From NCBI RefSeq assembly GCF_004912275.1, contig NZ_STGY01000045.1, forward strand, positions 1-39,355: 39,355 nt of DNA, in the 5' to 3' direction. Numbering within the stretch: the stretch's first letter is position 1; every line of letters begins with the position of its first letter. A program made the position numbers and the translations under genes. A model generated the notes under the pieces. The model saw only the letters and a list, made by a program, of their open reading frames with translations, was not told the origin of the DNA and did not search any database. Of the stretch, positions 1 to 9,428 are shown in pieces. Source of the DNA: Glycomyces buryatensis (GTDB taxonomy: Bacteria; Actinomycetota; Actinomycetes; Mycobacteriales; Micromonosporaceae).

Positions 1-1395
1 CCGCGTCGTTTTAATGACGACCGTGGCGGCGATCGTGGTGGATATCGCGGAGGCAACCGTGACGACCGTGGTGGCCAAGGCGGTTACCGAGGCGGAAACC
101 GCGATGATCGAGGTGGCGACCGTGGTGGATACCGCGGTGGCAGCCGCGATGACCGGGGTGGCGACCGTGGTGGTTACCGCGGGAACCGTGACGACCGAGG
201 TGGCCAGGGCGGTTACCGCGGAGGGAACCGCGACGACCGCGGCCCCCGTCAGTACGACCGGCGCGATGACCGTGGCCCCCGCAGGGACGACGATGGCCGC
301 ATCGGCCGCGATGGCAGGCCCGCCCGGGGCAAGGACGCGCTGCGTCCGCTCGAGGAGCGCGAGGCCGGCCACGAGGGTCCGATCCGCGTCGGCGAGGACT
401 CCACCATCGCACCCGACCTGCCCGAAGGCCTCGAATACGGCTTCGACCAGCTCGACAAGGAGACCAAGGCCGGGCTGCGCTCGCTGAACAAGCAGCTCGC
501 CGAGGCCGTCGGCAACCGGCTCATCGCCGCCGCCGCGCTCCTGGCCGAGGACGACATCGACGGTGCCCTCGAACAGGCCCGCTACGCCCGCCGCAAGGCC
601 TCCCGCGTCGCCATCGTCCGCGAGGTCACCGGTGTGGCCGCGTACGGCGCCGGCGAATGGCAGCTGGCCATGAACGAGCTCCGCGCCGCCCAGCGGCTCG
701 GCGGCACGCGCGACCACGTCGCGATGATCGCCGACTGCGAGCGCGCCACCGGCCATCCCGACCGCGCCATCGACCTGTACCGCGAATTCGGCGACGACAA
801 GGACATCGACCCGGAGGTCCGCGTCGAACTCCTCATCGTCGCCTCGGGCGCCCGCCGCGACATGGGCATGGGCGAGGCCGCGACCGCGATGCTCAAGGTT
901 GGGGCGCTCAACTCGACGAAGGTCGAGCCCTGGTTGGCCCGCCTGCGCTACGCCTACGCCGAGGGCCTGCTGGCCGACGGCCTCGAGGACGAGGCCCGCG
1001 ACTGGCTCTCCAAGGCCGTCGCCGCCGACGAGACCGGAGAGACCGGCGCCGCCGAGCGCCTGCTCGAACTCGAAGGCATCGACTTCGACGAGATCGAAGA
1101 GGAATTCGACGACGAGCACGAAGCGGAGTTCGAGGGCGACCGGCCCGAGGACGACCGCGACGAAGACGAGGGCGACGAGCCCCGAGCCGAAGCGCCGGAA
1201 GGCGACTCGGACGACGACCTCGACTCCGACGACGAAGACGACCGCGATGAGGACGGCTTCGAAGACGAGGACGAGGAAGACGAGAACCTCGAAGAAGAAG
1301 AGCCGGAGGCCGCCGTCAATGACGATGCGCGGGCCAAGGACGACAAGACTGCTGCCGCAGAGGAGTCCGATGACCCGACTGAAAGGCGCGGCTGA
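1..1395 (+). CDS. RGG-repeat / TPR-like acidic protein, N-terminus outside window
   Basis: The frame is open from base 1, so the start lies upstream. Three parts are visible. First, about 75 residues of near-perfect 14-15-residue repeats (DDRGGDRGGYRGGNR type, bases 16-231), an RGG-rich disordered region of the kind that binds RNA. Second, a helical central region (about bases 420-1080) with TPR-like hairpins: alternating Ala/Leu-rich helices such as LIAAAALLAEDDIDGALEQA. Third, a strongly acidic D/E tail (about bases 1080-1395). The stop overlaps the start of the HAD gene by 26 bp, so the two are probably co-translated. By position it corresponds to the Rv1691-type protein of mycobacteria, as I recall it; the RGG region is the unusual part. 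The molecular role is unknown; RNA or ribosome association is inference from the RGG repeats. Confidence 0.8.
   Translation, partial: PRRFNDDRGGDRGGYRGGNRDDRGGQGGYRGGNRDDRGGDRGGYRGGSRDDRGGDRGGYRGNRDDRGGQGGYRGGNRDDRGPRQYDRRDDRGPRRDDDGRIGRDGRPARGKDALRPLEEREAGHEGPIRVGEDSTIAPDLPEGLEYGFDQLDKETKAGLRSLNKQLAEAVGNRLIAAAALLAEDDIDGALEQARYARRKASRVAIVREVTGVAAYGAGEWQLAMNELRAAQRLGGTRDHVAMIADCERATGHPDRAIDLYREFGDDKDIDPEVRVELLIVASGARRDMGMGEAATAMLKVGALNSTKVEPWLARLRYAYAEGLLADGLEDEARDWLSKAVAADETGETGAAERLLELEGIDFDEIEEEFDDEHEAEFEGDRPEDDRDEDEGDEPRAEAPEGDSDDDLDSDDEDDRDEDGFEDEDEEDENLEEEEPEAAVNDDARAKDDKTAAAEESDDPTERRG
16..231 (+). repeat. Tandem 42/45-bp coding repeats (RGG units)
   Basis: Five consecutive units start at 16, 61, 103, 148 and 190. 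Each encodes DDRGG(D/Q)(R)GGYRGG(N/S)R, and 14-residue units lack one residue. The DNA is similar between units but codons vary, so the array is maintained at protein level and could expand or contract by slippage. Confidence 0.85.
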
Positions 1396-2401
1396 GCCCC
1401 TCGCCGCCGCTTACGACCAGGCGCTGCTCGACCTCGACGGCGTCGTCTACCTGCTGCACGAGCCGATCCCGGAGGCCGCCGCGACCGTTGCGGCGCTTCC
1501 GGGCCTGGCCTGCGCGCCAGTATTCGTGACCAACAATGCCTCGCGCAGCCCGGAGACGGTCGCCGAGGCGTTGCGGGGCATGGACATCCAAGCCAAGGCC
1601 TCCCAGGTTCTGACCTCCGCGCAGGTGGTCGCCTCGGGTATCTGCCAGCACATCGGCGAGGACGGCACCGTGCTGGTCACCGGTTCCGCCGCACTGCGTG
1701 CGGCGGTCGAGGACGAGGGCATGGAGATCACCGACGACCCGAAAGCGGCCGACGCGGTCGCCTTCGGGTACACGCCCACCACGACCTGGCGGGACCTCGC
1801 CGACGTGACCATCGCGGTCCGCAACGGTGCCTTCTGGGCCACGGCGAACCTCGATGCCACCCTGCCCACTCCCGACGGCCCGCTGCCGGGCATGGGCGCG
1901 CTGGTGGGCGCCGTCGCCACGGCCCTCGGCAGGGGACCTGACATGGTGGCAGGCAAGCCGGAGCTGCCGATCTACCAGGCCGCGTTGGAACGCAAGCGGG
2001 GCGGGCGCGCGATCATGGTCGGCGACCGGCCCGACTCCGACATCGAGGGCGCCAACCGCGTCGGCATCGACTCGCTGCTGGTGTTCACAGGCGTCGCCTC
2101 GCCGCGCTTCGCGCTGTCCCTCCCACCCGAGCAACGCCCCACCCACCTGGGCTGGAGCCTCGCGGCGCTGACCGAGACCCACACTGCGCCGCAGTGGGAT
2201 ACGAGCGGTGAAGCGGTCCTGTGCGGCGGCTGGGCCGTCGCGTTGGAGAAGGGCGCCATGGTGCTCAGCGGCTCCGGAGACTCGCTCGACGGCTGGCGGG
2301 CGCTGTGTGAATTCTCTTGGGCCCTAAACGATGAGAGCAAGAGCGAACGGCAGTTCGAACTCCGCCCGATCGGTCCGGCGGCCGAAAAACTGCTGGAATA
2401 G
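1370..2401 (+). CDS. HAD-IIA family hydrolase (NagD-like phosphatase)
   Basis: 343 aa. HAD motif I is the DLDGVVY near the N-terminus (LLDLDGVVYLLHEPIPEA). Motif II follows (VFVTNNASRSPETVAEAL), and the C-terminal motifs III/IV are GKPELPIYQAAL and VGDRPDSDIEGANRVGIDSLLV. This is the order of the HAD-IIA class with a cap domain between the motifs, typical of NagD and p-nitrophenyl-phosphatase-like cytosolic phosphatases. A C-terminal extension of about 80 residues follows the catalytic domain. The start ATG at 1370 is chosen because GCAGAGGAG lies just upstream and it gives the 26-bp overlap with the preceding gene, usual for this pair. The in vivo substrate is not known. It corresponds to Rv1692, recalled as a glycerol-3-phosphate phosphatase in mycobacteria. 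Confidence 0.88.
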   Translation: MTRLKGAAEPLAAAYDQALLDLDGVVYLLHEPIPEAAATVAALPGLACAPVFVTNNASRSPETVAEALRGMDIQAKASQVLTSAQVVASGICQHIGEDGTVLVTGSAALRAAVEDEGMEITDDPKAADAVAFGYTPTTTWRDLADVTIAVRNGAFWATANLDATLPTPDGPLPGMGALVGAVATALGRGPDMVAGKPELPIYQAALERKRGGRAIMVGDRPDSDIEGANRVGIDSLLVFTGVASPRFALSLPPEQRPTHLGWSLAALTETHTAPQWDTSGEAVLCGGWAVALEKGAMVLSGSGDSLDGWRALCEFSWALNDESKSERQFELRPIGPAAEKLLE

Positions 2402-2411
2402 AGCAAATCGA

Positions 2412-2448
2412 AAGAGCCCGGATCGCCGCTGACGCGATCCGGGCTCTT
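2412..2448. terminator. Bidirectional intrinsic terminator
   Basis: A perfect 15-bp inverted repeat (AAGAGCCCGGATCGC / GCGATCCGGGCTCTT) with a 7-nt loop lies between the convergent HAD gene and the minus-strand SCP2 gene. The AAA and TT flanks let it serve both strands. Confidence 0.85.
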
Positions 2449-2458
2449 CGTTTGCGAC

Positions 2459-2806
2459 TTAGTCGACCTTCAGGGCCTTGCGCAGCTTGATCAGGTCCTT
2501 GGCGCTGGCCTTGACCTTGATCTTGCCGGTCAGGAACGCCTTGGCGGGCTTGAGTTCCTTCTTGGACAGGGCGATCAGGTCGTCGGAACCGAGCGAGATG
2601 CGGACCTCGGCGTCGGCGGCGTCGCCATCGAGCAGGTCGGTGAGCTTGCCGCCCGCGAGCTTCGCGCTGAACGCCTGGCCCAGGTCGGTGAGTTCCACAG
2701 CCAGCGTGCGTTCGAAGCCGTCCTCTAGGTCCAACTCGCTGGACTTCTTGGCGACCTTGCCCGCCATCTTCTCCAGAACATTGCGGCATTCGTCAACAGT
2801 GGCCAT
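2459..2806 (-). CDS. SCP2-like sterol/lipid-binding domain protein, copy 1
   Basis: 115 aa, starting MATVDECRNVLEKMAGKV. The central part (LTDLGQAFSAKLAGGKLTDL, then AEVRISLGSDDLIALSKKELKPAKAFLTGKIKVKASAKDLIKLRKAL) matches the SCP2 fold, with the typical end pattern of a G-K-hydrophobic strand followed by a D-hydrophobic-hydrophobic-K-L helix. SCP2 domains bind lipids or acyl-CoA in a hydrophobic pocket. No catalytic residues are seen. The start at 2806 is favoured over an upstream in-frame ATG because GGGAGG lies 7 nt before it and because the paralogue at 2971-3309 begins with the same MATVDECR. The ligand is unknown. Confidence 0.8.
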   Translation of the reverse strand: MATVDECRNVLEKMAGKVAKKSSELDLEDGFERTLAVELTDLGQAFSAKLAGGKLTDLLDGDAADAEVRISLGSDDLIALSKKELKPAKAFLTGKIKVKASAKDLIKLRKALKVD

Positions 2807-2970
2807 AACGGTCCTCCCATAGAATCGCTTGAGCTCAAAGGGCTCGACTGGCCAGAAGATTACAACGAGTGCCGAAAGCCATTGCGCCCGACCGGGAGTC
2901 AATCGGCCGAGCTCAGAGGCTATCATCGAAGGTCTTGGCCGCTTTCGGAGCGGCCATTCGGGGGCGCGGT

Positions 2971-3309
2971 CTAGAGAACGCCCCGCAGTTTCATCAGGTC
3001 CATCATGTTCGCCTTGAGCTTGACCTGTCCTCCGGTGAATGCCTTCATGAAGTCCAGTTCCCCCGCAACGAGTTTCAGCAGGTTGTCGGAGGAGACGATC
3101 ATGCGGATGTCGGCCTCGGGGTTGTCCCCGTCGGTGATCCCGATCAGCTTGCCCTGGTCGAACCGGCCGTTGAACGACTCACCGAGGTCGGTGATGTCGC
3201 AGGCCAGGCTCCGCTGGAAGCCCGTGAGCTTGCGGACCGACTTGGGGTTGGCGGCTAGATTGTCAGCGAACTGCTCCAGAGCGGTTCGGCATTCGTCGAC
3301 GGTGGCCAT
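2971..3309 (-). CDS. SCP2-like sterol/lipid-binding domain protein, copy 2
   Basis: 112 aa, a paralogue of the gene just downstream. Both start MATVDECR and share the layout LT(D/G)F.R.LA..(L/I)TDLG..F...(F/L)..GKL and the terminal K(L/V)KA...DL(M/I)KLR. An AGGAGG-type ribosome site lies 6 nt before the ATG. The pair are in the same orientation with a 164-bp gap (2807-2970), so a separate or weakly linked transcript is possible. Divergence between copies is moderate, so this is not a recent duplication. Role: soluble lipid binding by family; the substrate is unknown. Confidence 0.78.
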   Translation of the reverse strand: MATVDECRTALEQFADNLAANPKSVRKLTGFQRSLACDITDLGESFNGRFDQGKLIGITDGDNPEADIRMIVSSDNLLKLVAGELDFMKAFTGGQVKLKANMMDLMKLRGVL

Positions 3310-3464
3310 GATGCCCTCCTGTTCGAAACGAGCGGACGCGGCAGTGCGCCCCTCCAGAATGTTACCGGCCGGTAAGGCGCAGTGGCTAAGGCCCGCCGTG
3401 GGTACCGTTCGCGGTACCTTTGAATTCCAGCAGCGTGCGTTTACCTCATTCAGGAGTAGGAATC

Positions 3465-3869
3465 ATGACAGACACCTCCCGCGCCTACTTCGACACCGTC
3501 TTCGGCATGACCGGCGAACCGGGCCGGCGCGCCCGTGAATATGCGGGCAAGGTCCGCGAGGACGTCAGGACCGGCGCCGAGAAGCTCCGCGAGAACCTCT
3601 CGTCCGGGTCCGAGCAGGTCCGCGGCCACGGCTCGCGCACTCTGACCGACATCGGCCGCTTGGTGCGCGCCGAGATGGACGCCGGCCTCGCCCGCATGGG
3701 CGTCGCCACCCAGTCGGACCTCGAAGACGTCAACCTGCGCCTCGAAGTCGCCGAAGAGGAGATCCGGGACCTCCGGGTGCGCCTCGCAGCGGCCGAGTCC
3801 CGCGCCGCCGAGACCCCTGCCGCCCCTGCCGCGACCACCGACGAGCCGACCGACGAAGAGAGCGCATGA
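3465..3869 (+). CDS. Small amphipathic/coiled-coil protein
   Basis: 134 aa. It has an N-terminal basic, helical part (REYAGKVREDVRTGAEKLRENL) and a long amphipathic helix that ends in a coiled coil (LEDVNLRLEVAEEEIRDLRVRLAAAE). A low-complexity Ala/Thr/Glu tail follows. No transmembrane segment or enzyme motif is seen. It resembles phasin-like or polyhydroxyalkanoate-granule/apolipoprotein-like helical proteins only in general character. The ATG at 3465 has AGGAGT 8-9 nt upstream. The stop overlaps the next gene by 4 bp (ATGA), so translation is coupled to the 66-aa protein and probably to tlyA. Function unknown. Confidence 0.75.
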   Translation: MTDTSRAYFDTVFGMTGEPGRRAREYAGKVREDVRTGAEKLRENLSSGSEQVRGHGSRTLTDIGRLVRAEMDAGLARMGVATQSDLEDVNLRLEVAEEEIRDLRVRLAAAESRAAETPAAPAATTDEPTDEESA

Positions 3870-4066
3870 GCGAGGCACCGAATCCGGCCGCCCTGGCCGG
3901 TCGCCTGAGCACCAGCATCGACACCGACGATGTGGAAGCCGAGGTCGAGGCCGCCCTCGGCAGCCTGGAGGCGCTGCCCGAACTGGCCGTCACCGACCAC
4001 GTCGCCGTGTTCGAGGGCGTCCAGCAGCGCCTGTCCGAGATCCTCAGCGACGTCGACGACGCCTGA
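3866..4066 (+). CDS. Small conserved protein upstream of tlyA
   Basis: 66 aa, acidic and probably all-helical (DDVEAEVEAALGSLEALPELAVTDHVAVFEGVQQRLSEIL). It overlaps the preceding gene by 4 bp and ends 33 bp before tlyA. By position it corresponds to the small Rv1693-type ORF that sits before tlyA in mycobacteria. No catalytic motif is visible. The conserved position and tight coupling support a real gene; function unknown. Confidence 0.75.
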   Translation: MSEAPNPAALAGRLSTSIDTDDVEAEVEAALGSLEALPELAVTDHVAVFEGVQQRLSEILSDVDDA

Positions 4067-4099
4067 GCCCGAGAACCGTAGGAAGACCAGAACCGCCTG

Positions 4100-5289
<1,190 letters not shown>

Positions 5290-5332
5290 TCATAAGTAAA
5301 CTCTTCGGCACTGAGCGTCAGGCGGTCTCGGG

Positions 5333-5362
5333 TAGAGTTCGGGTCCCGAAACCAGTCGGGAC
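5333..5362 (+). promoter_or_regulatory. Candidate nadK promoter -10 and leader hairpin
   Basis: TAGAGT at 5333-5338 is a reasonable actinobacterial -10 box. Just downstream a perfect 7-bp inverted repeat, GTCCCGA (5343-5349) and TCGGGAC (5356-5362), would form a small hairpin in the 5' leader of nadK. Its role is unknown. Confidence 0.4.
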
Positions 5363-5378
5363 AGGCAGGGGAGGTCGA

Positions 5379-6275
5379 GTGGGGTCACAGCGGAAGCCGG
5401 ACCGGATCTTGGTCGTGACGCATCCACTTCGCGAGGACGTCGCGCAGTTGGCCGAGAAGATCGTGGCCGCGTTCCGCGAAGCCGGAGTGGCGGCCAAGAT
5501 CCTCCGCGCCGATCCTTCGCTCCTTGGCCTCCCCGACGCGGTCCAGGTTTCCGACGGCGCCAGTACCGTCCCGGCCGACCTCGTGCTGGCCCTCGGCGGC
5601 GACGGCACCGTGCTGCGTTCGGCGAAGATGGCCGCCGAGGCCGACATTCCGCTGCTGGGAGTCAACTTCGGCAAGGTCGGCTTCCTCGCCGAGGCCGAGA
5701 CCGGCGAGCTGGAGACCGTGGTCGAGCGGCTGCTGGCGGGCGATTATTCCGTTGAAGAGCGGACCACGCTGGCGGTCCAGGAGTGCGGCGACGGCGGCTC
5801 GGTGACCTCGTGGGCGTTCAACGACATCGCCGTGGAGAAGTCCGAGCCGGCCCGGATGCTGGAGCTGTTCATCGAGATCGACGGCTCGCGGCTGTCCCGC
5901 TACGGCTGCGACGGCGTCATCTGCGCGACCCCGACCGGTTCGACCGCGCACGCCATGTCGGCCGGGGGGCCGGTGGTGTGGCCCGATGTGGACGCGCTGC
6001 TGGTGGTTCCGATGAACGCGCACGCGCTGTTCGCCAGGCCGATGGTGATCCATTCCTCATCCGAGATCCGCATCGGCATCGAATCGGTGGGGACCACCGG
6101 TGTCCTGGTGGCCGACGGGAAGCAGATCGCCGAGCTCACGGCCGGTTCGACGGTGACGATCCGCCGCTCCGAGCAGTCGGTGAAGCTGGTCCGCATGTCC
6201 GAGCGCACGTTCCCTTCGCGGCTCGTCTCGAAGCTCAATCTCCCCGTCGACGGGTGGCGGCACGGGCGTATCTGA
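5379..6275 (+). CDS. nadK: NAD kinase
   Basis: 298 aa. It phosphorylates NAD to NADP with ATP or polyphosphate. The diagnostic GGDGT is at residues 73-77 (LGGDGTVLRSAKMA). It is followed by the NDIAVEK segment and the conserved glycine-rich core GDGVICATPTGSTAHAMSAGG with VVPMNAHALFARPMV. The start GTG at 5379 is preceded by AGGGGAGGT and gives the usual N-terminus (RKPDRILVVTHP). The longer in-frame extension upstream is not homologous to anything expected. The position between tlyA and recN is the standard actinobacterial order (ppnK in M. tuberculosis). Confidence 0.95.
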   Translation: MGSQRKPDRILVVTHPLREDVAQLAEKIVAAFREAGVAAKILRADPSLLGLPDAVQVSDGASTVPADLVLALGGDGTVLRSAKMAAEADIPLLGVNFGKVGFLAEAETGELETVVERLLAGDYSVEERTTLAVQECGDGGSVTSWAFNDIAVEKSEPARMLELFIEIDGSRLSRYGCDGVICATPTGSTAHAMSAGGPVVWPDVDALLVVPMNAHALFARPMVIHSSSEIRIGIESVGTTGVLVADGKQIAELTAGSTVTIRRSEQSVKLVRMSERTFPSRLVSKLNLPVDGWRHGRI

Positions 6276-6415
6276 CCTGCCCAATCCGGTGGGCGGGCGC
6301 TGAAACGCGAAAGTCGCCGCGGCCGGATTTAATTGGCGGGCTTCCGAACTGGAGCGACGCTCCGATTGCCGGCGCCGAGACCGAATCTCAACCTGCGATT
6401 GTCAGGGGGACCGGC

Positions 6416-6431
6416 TAGGCTCTGAAGCGTG
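6416..6431 (+). promoter_or_regulatory. Leaderless -10 of recN
   Basis: TAGGCT at 6416-6421 is followed by exactly 7 nt and then the GTG start at 6429. No Shine-Dalgarno sequence is present. This spacing places the transcript start at the start codon. Confidence 0.6.
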
Positions 6432-8165
6432 TTGGACGAGCTTCGCATCCAGAACCTGGGCGTGATCGCCGACGCCACGCTTCCGCTGTCCCCCGGTCTC
6501 ACCTGCATCACCGGCGAGACCGGCGCTGGGAAGACGATGGTCGTCGCCGGTCTGGGCCTGCTCTTCGGGGGCAGGGCCTCCCGTGCCCCCATCGGCGTCG
6601 AGAAGGCCCTTGTGGAGGGCCGCTTCGTCGTCGGCGAGGGCGCACTCGAACTGCGCGAGCGGGCGATCGAGGCCGGCGCCGATCTCGAAGACGGCGAGCT
6701 GCTGTTGGCCCGCTCGGTCTCCGCCGAGGGACGATCGCGCGCCTGGGTCGGCGGCCGGGCCGCCCCCGTCGGCGTCCTGTCCGAACTGGGCGAACTGGCG
6801 ATCTCCGTGCACGGCCAGTCCGACCAGATGCGGCTGCTCCAGCCCGCCGAACAACGCGCCGCGCTCGACCGCTTCGCCGGGGCCGACCACGGCAAGCTCC
6901 TCGTCGCCTACCGGGCCGTCCACGCCGAACTCGGCGAGTGCGCGGCCGAGCTGACCCGCTTGCGCACCGGCGCCCGTGAAATGGCCCGCGAGGCCGACAT
7001 GCTGCGCCTGGGCCTGGAGGAGATCACCGCCGTCGACCCGCAGGAGGGCGAGGACACCGCCCTGGCCGACGAGGCCCGCCGCCTCGCCAACGCCGAGACG
7101 CTGCGCCTGGCCGCCGCCACCGCCCACCAGACCCTCACCGGCGACCCGAGCACCGGCGACGGCGGCGCCGCCGACATCGTCGGCACCGCCGCCCGCGCGC
7201 TCGAACACGAGTCCACCGACGACGCCAAGCTGGCCGAGTTCGCCGAGCGCCTCTCCGAAGCGGGCGCGCTCCTGGCCGAAGCCGCCGTCGACCTTTCGTC
7301 CTATCTGGACGACCTGGCGGCCGACCCGACCCGCCTCGAAGAGATCTACCAGCGCCAGGCCGCGCTGAAGTCCCTGTTCCGCAAGTACGCCGAGGACCTG
7401 CCCGGCGTCCTCGCCTGGGCCGAGAACGCCACCAAGCGCCTCGGGGAGCTCGACGTCTCCGACGAGCGCGTCAATGAGCTCGAAGCCCGCCAGTCCGAGC
7501 TCACCGCCCGCGCAGGCGAACTCGCCTCCCAGGTACGCGCCTCCCGCCTGGCCGCCGCCGAGCGCTTCTCTGAGGCCGTCTCGACCGAGCTCAAGAGCCT
7601 GGCCATGCCACATGCTTCCGTCACCGCCTCGGTCGAGCCGCGACCGGCCGGTCGCGGCTCGGTCGACCTGGTCGTCGACGCCACCGTCTCGGGCGCGACC
7701 GAGGACGGCGCCGACGAGGTCGAGCTGCTGCTGCGGCCCCACCCCGGCGCGATCCCCGCCGCCCTCCACAAGGGCGCTTCCGGTGGCGAGCTCTCCCGCG
7801 TCATGCTCGCCATCGAGGTCGTGTTCGCCGAGATCGGCGGCCCGCCCGTCCTGGTCTTCGACGAGGTCGACGCCGGGGTCGGCGGCGGTGCCGCCATCGA
7901 GATCGGCCGCTGCCTCGCCAAGCTCGCCCGCCGCTACCAGGTCCTGGTCGTCACGCACCTGCCGCAGGTCGCGGCATTCGCCGACCGGCACCTGGTCGTC
8001 AGCAAGGACACCTCCGGATCCGTCACGGTCTCCGGGGTGCGAGTGGTCGATGATGCGGCCCGGGCACGTGAGCTTGCTCGCATGCTCGCCGGTATGCCCG
8101 ACTCCCACCTGGGTGTGGCCCACGCCGAGGAACTCCTGGCACAAGCTGCGAAGATGAAGGGGTAG
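6429..8165 (+). CDS. recN: DNA repair ATPase RecN
   Basis: 578 aa, an SMC-like ATPase acting in double-strand-break repair. It has an N-terminal Walker A GETGAGKT (residues 29-36), a helical and coiled-coil middle, a signature motif GASGGELSRVMLAIE and Walker B LVFDEVDAGVGG (D478, E479). It ends with the H-loop region VVTHLPQVAAFADRH. Length is normal. The GTG start has the leaderless promoter pattern. It stands alone or heads the steA transcript, which begins 66 bp downstream. Confidence 0.95.
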   Translation: MLDELRIQNLGVIADATLPLSPGLTCITGETGAGKTMVVAGLGLLFGGRASRAPIGVEKALVEGRFVVGEGALELRERAIEAGADLEDGELLLARSVSAEGRSRAWVGGRAAPVGVLSELGELAISVHGQSDQMRLLQPAEQRAALDRFAGADHGKLLVAYRAVHAELGECAAELTRLRTGAREMAREADMLRLGLEEITAVDPQEGEDTALADEARRLANAETLRLAAATAHQTLTGDPSTGDGGAADIVGTAARALEHESTDDAKLAEFAERLSEAGALLAEAAVDLSSYLDDLAADPTRLEEIYQRQAALKSLFRKYAEDLPGVLAWAENATKRLGELDVSDERVNELEARQSELTARAGELASQVRASRLAAAERFSEAVSTELKSLAMPHASVTASVEPRPAGRGSVDLVVDATVSGATEDGADEVELLLRPHPGAIPAALHKGASGGELSRVMLAIEVVFAEIGGPPVLVFDEVDAGVGGGAAIEIGRCLAKLARRYQVLVVTHLPQVAAFADRHLVVSKDTSGSVTVSGVRVVDDAARARELARMLAGMPDSHLGVAHAEELLAQAAKMKG

Positions 8166-8231
8166 GCCTCCGCTCGCGGCAGCGGCGCGCCGCTGCCGCC
8201 GGCTGGGGGACGAATGGCATGATGATGCACG

Positions 8232-9428
8232 ATGCGTGTACCTAGCTTGCGTTTGCCCGGGCGCGGCCCGGAAGGCGAGTCCTCCGAGGGCCGGCTGACC
8301 GGCACCGTTCGACTCGACCGCCGCACGAAACGATTGTGCGGCCGGCTCGAACCGGGCGACATCGCCGTGATCGACCACGTCGACCTCGACCGGGTCGCCG
8401 CCGACACTCTCGTCGGCACCGACGTGGCCGTGGTGGTCAACGCCGCCAAGTCGATCTCCGGCCGCTACCCCAACCTCGGCCCCGAAGTCCTCGTATCGAA
8501 CGGGATCGTCCTCATCGACGATGTCGGCGACGAGATCTTCGACCTGGTCCGCGAGGGCAAGCAGGTCTCCGTCGAGGGCAATCAGGTCTTCCTCGGCGAC
8601 CAGCTCCTCGGCGAGGGCATCCTCCAGACCGAGGAGTCCGTCTCCGAGGACATGGAGACCGCCAAGGAGGGCCTGTCGGTCCAGCTGGAGGCCTTCGCCG
8701 CCAACACGATGGAGTATCTGAAGCGGGAGCGGGATCTCCTGCTCGACGGCGTCGGCGTCCCCGACGTGCGCACCGACTTCAACGGCCGCCACGCGCTCAT
8801 CGTGATCCGCGGCTACAACTATAAAGAGGACATCGACGTCCTACGGCCCTACATCCGCGAGTTCAAGCCGGTCCTGGTCGGCGTCGACGGCGGCGCCGAC
8901 GCGCTGCTGGAGGCCGGCTACCGGCCCGACATGATCGTCGGCGACATGGACTCGGTCTCCGACGACGCGCTGCGCTGCGGCGCCGAGATCGTCGTCCACG
9001 CCTACGCCGACGGTCGCGCCCCCGGCATGGAGCGCATGGACAAGCTCGGCGTCCCCGCGATTCCGTTCCCGGCCGCGGCCACCTCAGAGGACATCGCGAT
9101 GCTCATGGCCGACGAGAAGGGCGCCGAACTCATCTGCGCCGTCGGCACCCACGTCACCATGGTCGAATTCCTCGACAAGGGACGCGGCGGCATGGCCTCG
9201 ACGTTCCTGACCCGCCTGCGAGTCGGCGGCAAACTGGTCGACGCCAAGGGCGTCTCGCGCCTGTACCGCCAGGACATGTCGATCTCGGCGCTGCTCCTGC
9301 TCATCATCTCCGCCCTCGCCGCCATGGCCACCGCGATCGCGATCTCCACCGTCGGACGCTCCTTCGTGGACGTCATCGCCGACTGGTGGGATGGTCTGAT
9401 CTTCCAAATCCAAAGGCTGTTCTCGTGA
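8232..9428 (+). CDS. steA: SteA-like cell-separation protein (thiamine-pyrophosphokinase-fold)
   Basis: 398 aa. Residues about 170-330 resemble the catalytic core of the thiamine pyrophosphokinase superfamily (LVGVDGGADALLEAGYRPDMIVGDMDSVSD, later HVTMVEFLDKGRGGMASTFLTRLRVG). The C-terminus has one membrane helix (SALLLLIISALAAMATAIAI). This is the architecture of Rv1697/SteA, which in corynebacteria acts with SteB in daughter-cell separation by controlling the RipA-type peptidoglycan hydrolase pathway. The stop codon overlaps the GTG start of steB, so the two are translationally coupled. Thiamine metabolism is unlikely; the domain probably lost that function. Confidence 0.85.
   Translation: MRVPSLRLPGRGPEGESSEGRLTGTVRLDRRTKRLCGRLEPGDIAVIDHVDLDRVAADTLVGTDVAVVVNAAKSISGRYPNLGPEVLVSNGIVLIDDVGDEIFDLVREGKQVSVEGNQVFLGDQLLGEGILQTEESVSEDMETAKEGLSVQLEAFAANTMEYLKRERDLLLDGVGVPDVRTDFNGRHALIVIRGYNYKEDIDVLRPYIREFKPVLVGVDGGADALLEAGYRPDMIVGDMDSVSDDALRCGAEIVVHAYADGRAPGMERMDKLGVPAIPFPAAATSEDIAMLMADEKGAELICAVGTHVTMVEFLDKGRGGMASTFLTRLRVGGKLVDAKGVSRLYRQDMSISALLLLIISALAAMATAIAISTVGRSFVDVIADWWDGLIFQIQRLFS

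Noticed and set aside
16..231. CRISPR-like repeat array
   Set aside because: Units are contiguous coding repeats with no spacers and no cas genes.
14..487. Ala/Thr/Val-rich open frame on the plus strand
   Set aside because: It is a shifted reading of the RGG repeat region; the RGG frame continues into the TPR-like protein and has the proper stop.
6402..8792. 796-aa open frame on the minus strand
   Set aside because: It is the antisense of recN and steA, Gly/Asp/Val-rich by codon complement, with no homology to a family.
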